A DNA stretch of 64,000 bases from CAYGUK01 sp964352985 (GCA_964352985.1 CAYGUK010000004.1:9938-73937), one strand, 5' to 3'; positions 42,444 to 51,774 are shown, counted from the stretch's first letter. Notes: generated by a model not told the origin, from the letters alone. Made by a program: numbers and translations.

Positions 42444-44392
42444 TGTACTAATCCTAACATTTCAGCAATTAAACTATCGGTCACCGTCATCACTTGCGCC
42501 ATCGCTTGGAATGCGCGTTGAAAATTTAATAAATTTGCCGCTTCCTCTTCTTCATTGACTCCAGAAATCGAATCTTTTTTAGCTTGTGCTGCTTCCATTA
42601 ATGTTTGAGTTGCATCCTTTGTTATTCCAACAAAACGTGCCGTGGAAGAAACAATACCTGATGTTTGTATAAAACTATCTTGAAATGAAATCGAATTATT
42701 TTCTAAAATCGACACATCATTTAATTTATCTAGCAAAATGCCATTACGATTATCACCAAATCCATTAGTATTATAGTTTATGGTAAAACTATCCCCTGTA
42801 GCTGGTGCACCTGAAATATCAATTTGATATCCTGGATCAAATGTACCAGGTGTTGGAAAAACAGCATTATTTTGTCCAGGCGTAAAAACAATTGGCCCTT
42901 CAATTATTGCGCTAGTTGTCGCGTTGACGAGTTGATAACTTGTTGGTGATAAAAACTCAACTCGTATTGGAGGCGTTAATTGTCCTGGCGTTGTTGTAAA
43001 ACTTGCATTAGTGGTATCAGTGACAACACCGGCTGAAATCAAGCCATTTCCAGTATTTGTTGTTGTCGAGGTGGTTTTAATCGGTGCTGCTATCGCTAAT
43101 CCTCTGGGATCAGAAATGGCAACATTAATATTTTTACTCGCACTTTTTAAGGGTGAGAGAATATAACTTTCATTTGCGGCAAAGACACCCGCTGTAATAT
43201 TTGTGGTAAAACCATCTGCCATCACACTATGAGGAAATCCACCAATTACACCTGTAGCAACAGAAGTATTATCTTTTAAGCGAACGATAGAGTAATTTGT
43301 TGGCGAAGTAAAAGATAACCGATAGTCTGATGCTTGTAATTGTGAAACATCATTTATGGTGACCGTTCCAGTAATATTACCCACATTATTAACATTTCCT
43401 TGAATACGATTTGTAATAAAGCTACCGTTATTTATATCTTGAAAAATATCACCACCAAGTTGACCATTTAAATCCATGCCCAAATGATTTTGTTCATTCA
43501 TGGTATCTGCAAAACCCATTGCAATGAGATTAATTGAGTTTAAAGTGGGATCCAACACTTCACGACGATAGTCGAGTAACCCTGTCAATTTTCCGCCAAC
43601 AATTTGATTCGTGATATTAATTGTTAAAAAACTGTCAGTTAAAATTAAATCTTTTTTAGCTGGATTTTCTGCATTAACTTGCGTTTTAATAGTAGAAGCA
43701 TTGGATCCCAGTACTAACGTATTTCCCGAACCTAAAAACACATCAACAGTGCCATCTGTTTTTTCTAAAGTATCAATTGTCACTAGTTCAGATAACTCTG
43801 CTAATAATTTATCTCTTTCATCTAATAAAACTAGATTTCCAGTTTGCGTACTTTTTGAAATTGCATCATTGACATCTGCAAGATGCCCGGCAATAATGCT
43901 GGCTTCTTGTGCCAAATTATCTAAATTTGCATTGACATTTTTATAATGTCTATCTAATTCATCATAAACATTTTTAAAGCGATTACTTAAACCTTTTATT
44001 TCATTTATATAAACATCACGAGCAGGTATTGAAGTTGGATCATTTAATACTGCTTGTAATGCATCAAAACTATCTTCAATTCCTTTCGCAATATTAATAC
44101 TATCTTGGCCCATAAAATTGACGAGACGCGAAATTTCTGAATCATAAATATCATTGCGGCTAAACACGGCAATACTATTTCGTAAATCAGATAAGGCTAA
44201 TTGATCAGAAACACGAATAACGTTACGAATTTCAACACCATCGCCAAACAATCCAGAGCGTCTTTCCCCAAATTCAACGATTTGTCTAGAATGATCTGGA
44301 TTAAATAAATTTGCAAGATTATTTGCTGTGACATTAATAGCATTACGGTAAGATATTAATCCACTCAAACCAACATCTAATAAACCTGCCAT
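42440..44392 (-). CDS. flgK: Flagellar hook-associated protein FlgK
   Basis: A 650-aa junction protein (HAP1); E. coli FlgK is 547, so about 100 residues are inserted. The N-terminus (LLDVGLSGLISYRNAINVTANNLANL) and the C-terminus (EEEEAANLLNFQRAFQAMAQVM) are the conserved coiled-coil ends. The extra length lies in the central surface region, about 340-540, which has two similar beta-rich modules (VTINDVSQLQASDYRLSFTS and then VTDTTNASFTTT...RVEFLSPTSYQLV). FlgJ precedes it by 9 bases. Confidence 0.94.
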   Translation of the reverse strand: MAGLLDVGLSGLISYRNAINVTANNLANLFNPDHSRQIVEFGERRSGLFGDGVEIRNVIRVSDQLALSDLRNSIAVFSRNDIYDSEISRLVNFMGQDSINIAKGIEDSFDALQAVLNDPTSIPARDVYINEIKGLSNRFKNVYDELDRHYKNVNANLDNLAQEASIIAGHLADVNDAISKSTQTGNLVLLDERDKLLAELSELVTIDTLEKTDGTVDVFLGSGNTLVLGSNASTIKTQVNAENPAKKDLILTDSFLTINITNQIVGGKLTGLLDYRREVLDPTLNSINLIAMGFADTMNEQNHLGMDLNGQLGGDIFQDINNGSFITNRIQGNVNNVGNITGTVTINDVSQLQASDYRLSFTSPTNYSIVRLKDNTSVATGVIGGFPHSVMADGFTTNITAGVFAANESYILSPLKSASKNINVAISDPRGLAIAAPIKTTSTTTNTGNGLISAGVVTDTTNASFTTTPGQLTPPIRVEFLSPTSYQLVNATTSAIIEGPIVFTPGQNNAVFPTPGTFDPGYQIDISGAPATGDSFTINYNTNGFGDNRNGILLDKLNDVSILENNSISFQDSFIQTSGIVSSTARFVGITKDATQTLMEAAQAKKDSISGVNEEEEAANLLNFQRAFQAMAQVMTVTDSLIAEMLGLVQ

Positions 44393-44401
44393 ATATTACC
44401 T

Positions 44402-45376
44402 CTACTGCCCAACATAGTTAAAAACATCATGATCCATAATACTCATAATTTTTTTAGCATAATTTGGATCAGTGGCATAACCTGCTTGTTGTAATCCTTT
44501 AGCAAAAGAATTTGCATCATGAGTTTGTGTTAATGCTTGTTGATATCTTGGATTTGATTGTAAAAACGTTGCATAATCTTGCAAACTTTCCCCAAAGGAG
44601 TCATAACTTCTAAAAGCCGCATATTCTTTCTGATAACGACCTTGGCGATATTCTGTTGTTTTAACAATTGCTTTGTCACCCTCCCATGTTGAATTTGCTT
44701 TAATCCCAAATAAATTAAAACTATTTTCACCATTTTGATGTTTAATGATTCTTTTACCCCAACCTGTTTCTAATGCGGCTTGGGCAATTAAAAATTTAGG
44801 ATCAACCCCTAACTCTTTTGCCACCTTCGTCGCATCTTCCCAAAGTCCTTTGACAAAGGAGAGTTTTGAATTAAATAATTGATTTACTTTTGTCGCTGTT
44901 CTTTGCAGTGCTAAACCAGGTTCTGCAGCTATTTTTTTAGCCAGTTGAAATGGTAAAGGTAAAGTCTCATGTGTCGTTTTTTCATTTGCATTAAGTGCTG
45001 GTGTTGGTAATGACGCATTTTGCAAAGCCATGGGTAATTGTGGTTTAACTGTCTCACCAGAATCTTGATTTAATTTTTTTATTTGTGCCGCTAGCATATT
45101 AGCAATGCCTGTTTTATTGTTAGAAGCAGCACTTAAGGAAATTTGTTTATCAAATAAATCCTGATAAATATCCGCACCATTTGATGCAAATAAGCCACTA
45201 TCAAATGATTGATTAGCTTGTCTCATATTTTTCATTGCTAATTGCAAAAACACTGCTTCAAATTGTTCGGCTACTTCTTGCGTCACGGATTGTTGATGTT
45301 GATCCGCTTGATAGCGCAATTGTTGAAGTGCGTTAATATCAGTATAAACTTTTGTATTTGCAATATAGTTCGACAT
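44402..45376 (-). CDS. flgJ: Peptidoglycan hydrolase / rod assembly protein FlgJ
   Basis: A two-domain protein of 324 aa. The N-terminal rod-binding domain (about 35-110) has VAEQFEAVFLQLAMKNMRQA and the C-terminal glucosaminidase domain (about 165-320) cuts a hole in the murein for the rod. The catalytic Glu is in LIAQAALETGWGKR, and ENSFNLFGIKANSTWEG and GYATDPNYAKKI are typical. Both domains are intact, as in enteric FlgJ. It follows flgI by 10 bases. Confidence 0.95.
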   Translation of the reverse strand: MSNYIANTKVYTDINALQQLRYQADQHQQSVTQEVAEQFEAVFLQLAMKNMRQANQSFDSGLFASNGADIYQDLFDKQISLSAASNNKTGIANMLAAQIKKLNQDSGETVKPQLPMALQNASLPTPALNANEKTTHETLPLPFQLAKKIAAEPGLALQRTATKVNQLFNSKLSFVKGLWEDATKVAKELGVDPKFLIAQAALETGWGKRIIKHQNGENSFNLFGIKANSTWEGDKAIVKTTEYRQGRYQKEYAAFRSYDSFGESLQDYATFLQSNPRYQQALTQTHDANSFAKGLQQAGYATDPNYAKKIMSIMDHDVFNYVGQ

Positions 45377-45386
45377 AATTATTCCA

Positions 45387-46505
45387 TTAAATAATGACTA
45401 GTTCAGCCTTTAATGCGCCGACTGATTTTAAGGCTTCTAATATTGCGACGAGATCACCTGGTGCTGCCCCGACGCGATTAATTGCTTTTACGATATCTTT
45501 TAATGACGCACCGGGTTCAAAAACAAAAGCGCGACTATTTTGTTGATTAATTTGCACATTAGAATTTTGAGTCACCACCGTTTGACCACCAGATAAAGCA
45601 TTTGGTTGGCTAACTTGAGGTGTCTCAGTGATCGTAACTGTTAAATTTCCATGAGAAACTGCAGCTGGCATCACTCGCACATTTTGACCAATAACGATTG
45701 TGCCTGTTCTTGAGTTTACGACAATTTTTGCTGGCCCTTCAGCGGGATCTAACGTTAAATTTTCTAGTTCTGCAACAAACGCAACATACTGGTTACTGTT
45801 AGATTCTTTATTCATTGCAAGTGGTAATTTTACTTGAATAGAAGCAGCGTCAACTGGTACTGCGATGATTTGTTGTGCCGAGGTATTAATCACATCAGCT
45901 AATCTTTTTGCAGTTGTAAAATCAGGTTCGTGCAAGTTGTAAACGAGTCGTCCATTTTGCACATAAGGTGCGAGCACCGAACGCTCAACTGTTGCCCCAT
46001 TAGGAATTCGACCCGCGCTTGGAATATTAACTGCAATTTTAGAACCATCCGCTCCACTTGCACCGATACCTGATACCACCACACTACCTTGAGCAATCGC
46101 ATAAGTATTACCATCTGCTCCTTTTAAAGGTGACATTAATAAAACACCACCTCTTAAACTAGAAGCATTACCAATTGATGAAACCGTAATATCGATAGTT
46201 TGACCTTGTTTAACAAAGGGTGGTAATGAAGCACTAATCGCAACAGCTGCAACATTTCGTAATTGTAAATTTGTCCGTTCGGGGATACGAATATTAAATT
46301 GTTTTAACATCGAACGAAAACTTTGATTAGTAAATGGGGCTTGTGTTGTACGATCCCCTGTCGCGTTTAATCCAACTACAAGCCCGTAACCCACGAGTTG
46401 ATTTTCGCGAACGCCTGCAAGCGTTGCAATATCTTTTATTCTTTCGGCAAAAAGAGTAGGAATGAATAATAAATTTATTAAAATTACTACTATTAATTTT
46501 TTCAT
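45387..46505 (-). CDS. flgI: Flagellar P-ring protein FlgI
   Basis: A 372-aa periplasmic protein forming the P ring around the rod. Signal peptide MKKLIVVILINLLFIPTLFA/ER is followed by the family opening RIKDIATLAGVRENQLVGYG and the motifs GLNATGDRT, ASSLRGGVLLMSPLKGADG and the closing RVGAAPGDLVAILEALKSVGALKAELVII-type end. The start at 46505 (GGAGAG upstream, signal peptide intact) is preferred to 46541, which would overlap flgH. Confidence 0.95.
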   Translation of the reverse strand: MKKLIVVILINLLFIPTLFAERIKDIATLAGVRENQLVGYGLVVGLNATGDRTTQAPFTNQSFRSMLKQFNIRIPERTNLQLRNVAAVAISASLPPFVKQGQTIDITVSSIGNASSLRGGVLLMSPLKGADGNTYAIAQGSVVVSGIGASGADGSKIAVNIPSAGRIPNGATVERSVLAPYVQNGRLVYNLHEPDFTTAKRLADVINTSAQQIIAVPVDAASIQVKLPLAMNKESNSNQYVAFVAELENLTLDPAEGPAKIVVNSRTGTIVIGQNVRVMPAAVSHGNLTVTITETPQVSQPNALSGGQTVVTQNSNVQINQQNSRAFVFEPGASLKDIVKAINRVGAAPGDLVAILEALKSVGALKAELVII

Positions 46506-46521
46506 CTCTACTCTCCAGTTT

Positions 46522-47223
46522 TTACCAAGGGAATAAACCACCTAAAGCACCCATAAAGAAGCGACCAAACCAACCGGCGACATTTGATTCCGCAACTTGC
46601 CCTGTGCCACTATATGAAATTCTGGCATTGGCAATTTTAATAGAATCAACTGAATTATTTTCATCAATGTCTGCTTGGCGAACAATTCCCGTTAAGCGAA
46701 TGAATTCTTTGCCACGATTAATTTGCACCCATTTTTCACCACGGATAACCAAATTTCCATTTCCCAACACTTGTGAAACAGTCACTGAAATCGTGCCAGT
46801 GAGATCGTTACTTTGTGAACTATCACCTTTACCATCAAAGGTGCCGGTATTATCAAGTTTTGTCGCCAGTGTATTTTGACTTTCATTGAATTTAGGTCCT
46901 GCACCAAATAAAGTTGGATTAGGCACATCAATTGCTGTTGTACGAGAAGTTTTCGTTTTAGCTGATTTTTTTGCTGACGTTTTTTCCGTTAAACGTATCG
47001 TGATAATATCGCCAACGCGTCTTGCTGTGGTATCTTCAAATAAAGCAATTGTTGTCGCATCACGATAAATTGAACCGGTACTATGTCCTGGTACCACCGC
47101 TTTTGCAACTTGCGGATAACTTGGCGCAAATTCAATATTGCCTGGTTTTGGTTCATTCCAAAAGCATCCTGTTAACATGACGCTTAGTAGGGTAATCATT
47201 GCAATATTTTTATTTAACATCAC
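46522..47223 (-). CDS. flgH: Flagellar L-ring protein FlgH
   Basis: A 233-aa outer-membrane lipoprotein forming the L ring. The lipobox is MLTGCFWNE, followed by the family marks STGSIYRDATTIALFEDTTARRVGDI and ITIRLTEKTSAKKSAKTKTSR, and at the C-terminus GEKWVQINRGKEFIRLTGIVR and RISYSGTGQVAESN. It lies 10 bases after flgG and 16 bases before the flgI start. Confidence 0.95.
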   Translation of the reverse strand: MMLNKNIAMITLLSVMLTGCFWNEPKPGNIEFAPSYPQVAKAVVPGHSTGSIYRDATTIALFEDTTARRVGDIITIRLTEKTSAKKSAKTKTSRTTAIDVPNPTLFGAGPKFNESQNTLATKLDNTGTFDGKGDSSQSNDLTGTISVTVSQVLGNGNLVIRGEKWVQINRGKEFIRLTGIVRQADIDENNSVDSIKIANARISYSGTGQVAESNVAGWFGRFFMGALGGLFPW

Positions 47224-47233
47224 TTAACTCTCT

Positions 47234-48022
47234 CTATGTGTTGCGAATGATAAATTCGTTTGATTCATCTGCTGCTCTAATTGAGCGGCCATTGACTTCG
47301 AACGCACGTTGCGCTTCTAACAATTCTACTAAAGTAGAAACAACATTAACGTTTGATGCTTCTAATCCACCCTGTTGTACTTGACCGAGCCCCGTATCAT
47401 CACCTGGAGTACCTGTTTGTGGTTCACCACTTGCAACTGTTTGTTTGTAATTATTATCACCGAGTGGTTCTAATCCTTCAGGATTAATAAAATTTGCCAA
47501 TTCAATTTTTCCAATTTCTTGAGGTTCTGTTTCATCGGCAATTTGCACGCTGACGGTGCCATCTGAACCAATAGTAATTGTTTTCGCGGTTTCTGGCACA
47601 GTCATTTCAGGTTGTAATGGAAAGCCTTCAGCATTTACAATTTTTCCTTCACTATTTAATTTAAAATTTCCTGTTCTGCTATAAACTAATTCACCTGAAG
47701 GTAATAAAAATTGAAAAAATCCTTTTCCATCAATATAAACATCTAAAGGATTATTTGTATTATTAAATGACCCTTGTGTAAAATCTTTTGTGATTGCGGA
47801 TACTCTCGCACCTTTACCCATCATCACACCAACAGGACGATTAGTATCTTCTGTTTCTTGCGCACCTTGCACTTGAAAAGTTTGATACGTTAAATCGGTC
47901 GATACCAACGTACCTTTTTTAAATCCAGGGGTATTAACGTTTGCAAGATTATGAGCGATATTTTCTAATGCTCGACCTTGAACTCGAATACCTGTTTGAG
48001 CTGTTTGTAAGGGACCTTCCAT
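47234..48022 (-). CDS. flgG: Distal rod protein FlgG
   Basis: A 262-aa axial protein that makes the distal rod, the same length as the family. N-terminal LQTAQTGIRVQGRALENIAHNLANVNTPGFKK and the C-terminal GGLEASNVNVVSTLVELLEAQRAFEVNGRSI helix are the conserved ends. The middle is the FlgG-type beta domain (DVYIDGKGFFQFLLPSGELVYSRTGNF region). It sits between flgF and flgH in the standard order. Confidence 0.95.
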   Translation of the reverse strand: MEGPLQTAQTGIRVQGRALENIAHNLANVNTPGFKKGTLVSTDLTYQTFQVQGAQETEDTNRPVGVMMGKGARVSAITKDFTQGSFNNTNNPLDVYIDGKGFFQFLLPSGELVYSRTGNFKLNSEGKIVNAEGFPLQPEMTVPETAKTITIGSDGTVSVQIADETEPQEIGKIELANFINPEGLEPLGDNNYKQTVASGEPQTGTPGDDTGLGQVQQGGLEASNVNVVSTLVELLEAQRAFEVNGRSIRAADESNEFIIRNT

Positions 48023-48037
48023 AGTCTATTCTCCTTA

Positions 48038-48784
48038 TTACGACGGCATGTGTAATATATCATTTGCTTTATTAGAATTTTCATCAAGCTTACTAATTAA
48101 CTTCACATTACTCTCAAGATGATGAGTAATTTCTATCATTTTCACTAATGCTTCGACTGAGTTGACATTACTGCCCTCAATAAAACCACTTGCTACTTGA
48201 ATACTAGCATCAGTTTCTTCCGTGCCATTTTCAGAATAAATTGCACCATCCAAATCTTTATATAAATTTTCTTTTTTAGGATTCACCAGTTTTAAACGAT
48301 CAACCACAGCTAAATTTTCAGATCCTTGACCTGCGGGCACAAAACTAATCGTGCCATCACTACCAATAGAAATATCATTGGCAGGTGGAATACTAATTGG
48401 ACCACTATTTCCTAAAATAGGTTTGCCTTCACCGGTGACTAACAAACCTTCAGGACTCACTTGCAAACTCGCCGTACGAATATAAGATTCACGACCACCT
48501 TCGGTTTGCACAACCATCCAACCTTCATGTTTAACTGCAACATCTAAATTACGCCCTGTAGGCATCAAGGCACCTTTTTCATGGCTTATTCCACTTGACG
48601 CTGCAGCAGAATAAATACGTCCTTGGTGACCAGGTCCTTCTACTGGTTGACTGATAAAATGGATTAAATCACCACGAAACCCAGGCGTATTTAGGTTTGC
48701 TAAATTATTATTATTCACTTGCATAGCTTTCATTGCTTGAGTTGCGCCATTCATTGCAAGATAAAGTGATTTATCCATCGTCAT
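48038..48784 (-). CDS. flgF: Proximal rod protein FlgF
   Basis: A 248-aa axial protein of the proximal rod. N-terminus SLYLAMNGATQAMKAMQVNNNNLANLNTPGFR, middle GWMVVQTEGGRESYIRTA and C-terminal FIEGSNVNSVEALVKMIEITHHLE are the family ends. It is shorter than FlgG and placed between flgE and flgG, which with the FlgF-type N-terminus separates it from FlgG. Confidence 0.94.
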   Translation of the reverse strand: MTMDKSLYLAMNGATQAMKAMQVNNNNLANLNTPGFRGDLIHFISQPVEGPGHQGRIYSAAASSGISHEKGALMPTGRNLDVAVKHEGWMVVQTEGGRESYIRTASLQVSPEGLLVTGEGKPILGNSGPISIPPANDISIGSDGTISFVPAGQGSENLAVVDRLKLVNPKKENLYKDLDGAIYSENGTEETDASIQVASGFIEGSNVNSVEALVKMIEITHHLESNVKLISKLDENSNKANDILHMPS

Positions 48785-48790
48785 TCATCC

Positions 48791-49990
48791 TTAAATACTA
48801 ATGATGGTTTCAGTCATGGTGTCACCCGCTCTAATTACTTGTGAATTAGCTTGGAAAAATCGTTGGGCTGTAATTAAATCAACTAATGATTTTGTTAAGT
48901 CAACATTCGATTCTTCCAGCGCACCTGATTGAATTGCACCTAAACTATTCCCCGATTCAATCACAGGTCGACCTGAAGCATTCGTTTCAACCCATGACAT
49001 ATTTCCTGCTTGTTGTAAGCCATTTACCGATGGAAATTTAGCTGTTGCAATTTGAAATATCTGTTGCAATTGCCCATTACTATAACGAGCAGATAAAATT
49101 CCATCATCATCAATATCAATACTTGTTACTTCACCACTAGCAAAACCATCTTGCGTAGTTCGTCTTGTTTCACTACTACTACCAAACTGAGTAGCATTCA
49201 CATAAGTTAAATTTAAATTTTGTGGACTCACTGATCCATTACCTGGATTCCAAGGAATCGCAGCCAATGTAGTTGATTGGAAAATACCAGCATTATTAAA
49301 AACAACATTTCCTGCGCCTTGATTAACCCCATCAATTTCAACTTGAACTTGCCAGGTGTTTACCGCAGGTGCAGGCTGTTTTACATAATAAGTGGCTAAA
49401 GAATGCGAAACACCTAAACTATCAAACACAACCGTATCTGTTCTAAAATTAAAGGTTGTAGCATCTGTTGGATTAAATGCACCTGTTGGTGGTATTGATG
49501 TTGAATCCAAATTAATTTCAAAATCTATTCCGGTGGTTGCTTGTGCGGGTAATGGTGTAGTTGGCACAACAATATCTGATAACGTTGCGCTTGTGACATT
49601 ATTCACAATAGAAAAACCCTGAACGCGTTGTGCAACAGAGTCAACCACATTACCCGTTTTATCAATAAAATATTGTCCTGCTTTGGTATAACTGCGTTGA
49701 CCATTATTGGCATCACGCATCACAAAAAATAATTCTTCGTCTCTGATACTCCAATCTAATTGTCGACCCGTTAAGGTAAAACCACCTTGACCAAAATCTT
49801 GGAAAGTACCCAATACTTTTACACCATTTACAATTTGAGCACCTGAGGTACCTTGCGAAAAGTTATCGGCTAATTGCACAAAAGATTGTTTAAACCCAGA
49901 CGTGTTTGAGTTAGCAATATTATTACCAATAAATTCTAAATCTGTTGTTGCGGCATTTAATCCACTTATTGCTGTAGAATTAACAGACAT
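48791..49990 (-). CDS. flgE: Flagellar hook protein FlgE
   Basis: A 399-aa hook subunit (E. coli 402). N-terminal NSTAISGLNAATTDLEFIGNNIANSNTSGFK and C-terminal EESNVDLTKSLVDLITAQRFFQANSQVIR form the coiled-coil core. The central domains (about 80-330) are the surface of the hook. No unusual features. It lies after flgD by 31 bases. Confidence 0.95.
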   Translation of the reverse strand: MSVNSTAISGLNAATTDLEFIGNNIANSNTSGFKQSFVQLADNFSQGTSGAQIVNGVKVLGTFQDFGQGGFTLTGRQLDWSIRDEELFFVMRDANNGQRSYTKAGQYFIDKTGNVVDSVAQRVQGFSIVNNVTSATLSDIVVPTTPLPAQATTGIDFEINLDSTSIPPTGAFNPTDATTFNFRTDTVVFDSLGVSHSLATYYVKQPAPAVNTWQVQVEIDGVNQGAGNVVFNNAGIFQSTTLAAIPWNPGNGSVSPQNLNLTYVNATQFGSSSETRRTTQDGFASGEVTSIDIDDDGILSARYSNGQLQQIFQIATAKFPSVNGLQQAGNMSWVETNASGRPVIESGNSLGAIQSGALEESNVDLTKSLVDLITAQRFFQANSQVIRAGDTMTETIISI

Positions 49991-50021
49991 TTGATCTCTC
50001 CCTTACCCTAACTTTTACGTG

Positions 50022-50696
50022 TTAATATACTTTTATTACATCATTAAAATTAACCGTTCCTAAATCATTAAAATTAATTTTTAATGTCGATTGATTATCC
50101 CCGAGTGATACACTGTCAACAGTTAACGTTGCATTTGTTGCTAACGCACCGACTGTATTTTGATAGCGTCCTTCTGCTACTAAATGATATTTTCCTGGCG
50201 TTGCTGGTTGACCTTGAGTAGTTGTGCCATCCCATTTAAATTCTTTTAAACCTTCTGTTCCGCTACCTAAATCTAATCTTTTTACTAAATTACCTTGCAT
50301 GTCATGAATGTTAACCACAATATTGTCTGTATTACCTTGTAACTGAACAGCGCCACTTAAGCCTTCACCACTTTTTAATAAACCAATTTGTGAATTAACT
50401 TGAACTTTTCTACCAACGAGAGAAGCCGCTTGCAAGGCTTGATTAGAAACAAGTGTGCTACTAAATCCTTCGAAAGAAGATTGTAATTTATTAATACCTT
50501 CAACCGTTCCAAACTGCGCCATTTGTGCTAAAAATTGTGAACTATCTTGAGGTGATAATGGATCTTGCGCTTTTAACTGCGTCATCATCAATGTTAAGAA
50601 ATCATTTTGACCTAATTCTTTTTGTGCTGTTCTTGTTGTTTCTGGAACAGCAAATTGATCAATTTGATTTTGTACTTGTAATGAATTGACATCCAT
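50022..50696 (-). CDS. flgD: Hook scaffolding protein FlgD
   Basis: A 224-aa hook cap protein required for hook assembly. The N-terminal ELGQNDFLTLMMTQLKAQDPLSPQDSSQFLAQMAQF block is the family signature. The C-terminal part is Tudor/FnIII-like (NIVVNIHDMQGNLVKRLDLG, ATPGKYHLVAEG). Normal length for the family. Confidence 0.95.
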   Translation of the reverse strand: MDVNSLQVQNQIDQFAVPETTRTAQKELGQNDFLTLMMTQLKAQDPLSPQDSSQFLAQMAQFGTVEGINKLQSSFEGFSSTLVSNQALQAASLVGRKVQVNSQIGLLKSGEGLSGAVQLQGNTDNIVVNIHDMQGNLVKRLDLGSGTEGLKEFKWDGTTTQGQPATPGKYHLVAEGRYQNTVGALATNATLTVDSVSLGDNQSTLKINFNDLGTVNFNDVIKVY

Positions 50697-50715
50697 GTCA
50701 AATATCTCTCCCTAG

Positions 50716-51147
50716 TTAGTTATCGATGATACTGAGTGTGCGTAATAATAAATTACGACTCGTTGTCATCATTTCGACGCTCATCGAATAATCATGTGAT
50801 GCCGATAACATATCGCTTAATTCTTCATATCGATTGACATTCGATTTGTAGACATAGCCTTCTTCATCAGCTAGCTCATGATTAGGTTGGTATTCCTTTA
50901 CCGGCGGTGCTTCGCTTTGGGTAATACCCGTTACAACCACACCTTGTCCTTGATTCGAAAAATCATTAAAGCCCGTTTCCGTATTTTGCATCAAAGTAGA
51001 AAATATGGGATGACGCGCCCGATACGCTTGTGTTTCAGTCCCTGAAACAACCATCGCATTTGCGAGATTACTTGCCGTCGTATTTAAGCGTATGGTTTGT
51101 GCGCTCATCCCAGTAGACGCGATTTGCATTGCTGTTTCCAAACTCAT
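50716..51147 (-). CDS. flgC: Proximal rod protein FlgC
   Basis: A 143-aa proximal rod subunit. The N-terminus (TAMQIASTGMSAQTIRLNTTASNLANAM) and C-terminus (YEELSDMLSASHDYSMSVEMMTTSRNLLLRTLSI) are the axial-protein helices; VYKSNVN... GYVYKSNVNRYEE matches the FlgC family where P-x-V-N occurs. It is 2 bases after flgB in the coding order. Confidence 0.95.
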   Translation of the reverse strand: MSLETAMQIASTGMSAQTIRLNTTASNLANAMVVSGTETQAYRARHPIFSTLMQNTETGFNDFSNQGQGVVVTGITQSEAPPVKEYQPNHELADEEGYVYKSNVNRYEELSDMLSASHDYSMSVEMMTTSRNLLLRTLSIIDN

Positions 51148-51149
51148 TT

Positions 51150-51548
51150 CTATTCTCCTTTAATCGCGCTGATAAGACCGCCAGTTCTATTTTTAATAAA
51201 CGTTAAGGTCGCTTGATATTTCGTTGCATTTTCAGCAAACTTTTGTCGTTCAATATCAAGGTCAACAGTATTCCCATCAACTGCAGGTAAATGAGGAATT
51301 CGATATTTAAGGGGAACATGTGTAAAACCATTTTGCAAAGAAATATGTTTTTCATTCGTTGCATTTAAACTAACATGAGTGGATAGTGAATTTTGTGAAA
51401 TTGATTTCATCGCATCGTTAAAATCAATATCTCTTGCCTTATATCCAGGCGTACTCGCATTGGTGAGATTATTGGCCAACACACTAAAACGTTGTTCTCT
51501 TAGTAATAGTGCTTGTTCATGAACGCCAAAAATATTATTTATGCTCAT
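51150..51548 (-). CDS. flgB: Proximal rod protein FlgB
   Basis: A 132-aa proximal rod subunit and first gene of flgBCDEFGHIJKL. N-terminal VHEQALLLREQRFSVLANNLTNASTPGYKARDIDF matches the family, including the ARDIDF block. The start at 51548 aligns with other FlgB proteins; 51575 would add non-homologous residues and overlap the promoter boxes. AGGA lies 9 bases before the ATG. A sigma-28-type promoter ends only 11 bases upstream. Confidence 0.94.
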   Translation of the reverse strand: MSINNIFGVHEQALLLREQRFSVLANNLTNASTPGYKARDIDFNDAMKSISQNSLSTHVSLNATNEKHISLQNGFTHVPLKYRIPHLPAVDGNTVDLDIERQKFAENATKYQATLTFIKNRTGGLISAIKGE

Positions 51549-51558
51549 AAACTCATTC

Positions 51559-51585
51559 CTATCGTCATTACCCAAAAATACTTTA
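51559..51585 (-). promoter_or_regulatory. Sigma-28 (FliA) type promoter for the flgB operon
   Basis: On the minus strand TAAAGTAT (complement of 51578-51585), 11 bases, then GACGATAG (complement of 51559-51566). It fits TAAAGTTT-N11-GCCGATAA at 7 of 8 and 6 of 8 positions. The predicted transcription start lies only about 3-6 bases before the flgB ATG at 51548. No sigma-54 type GG-N10-GC promoter was seen by eye in this gap. Confidence 0.65.
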
Positions 51586-51657
51586 ACATTTTTTTATTTC
51601 TTTAAATCTGAGTATAGGTGACAATGTTCACTTCGCCATTTTTTTAAAAAAAATATT

Positions 51658-51684
51658 TAAAGTTTTTTTTTACAGTGACGATAT
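51658..51684 (+). promoter_or_regulatory. Sigma-28 (FliA) type promoter for fliK
   Basis: TAAAGTTT (51658-51665, perfect -35), 11 bases, GACGATAT (51677-51684; consensus GCCGATAA, 6 of 8). Expected start near 51691, giving a fliK leader of about 170 bases that contains the stem-loop at 51736. It faces away from the flgB promoter. Confidence 0.7.
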
Positions 51685-51735
51685 GATGGGAGATCTTCCT
51701 TACAAACTGTTTTTTACAGTATTTTTTAAAAATTA

Positions 51736-51774
51736 AGCGGCAATTTTTTCTATTCATAGGAAATTATTGCCGCT
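51736..51774 (+). promoter_or_regulatory. Stem-loop in the fliK leader
   Basis: AGCGGCAATTTTTTC (51736-51750) pairs with GAAATTATTGCCGCT (51760-51774), 15 positions with two mismatches, 9-base loop. The AGCGGCAAT arm is much more GC-rich than the surroundings. It is followed by AATTTTC. It could be an attenuator or an mRNA-stability element of fliK. A terminator role is possible but there is no gene ending just before it. Confidence 0.5.

Noticed and set aside
51559..51575. Longer FlgB starting at 51575
   Set aside because: The added residues do not match the family and the region holds the promoter boxes.
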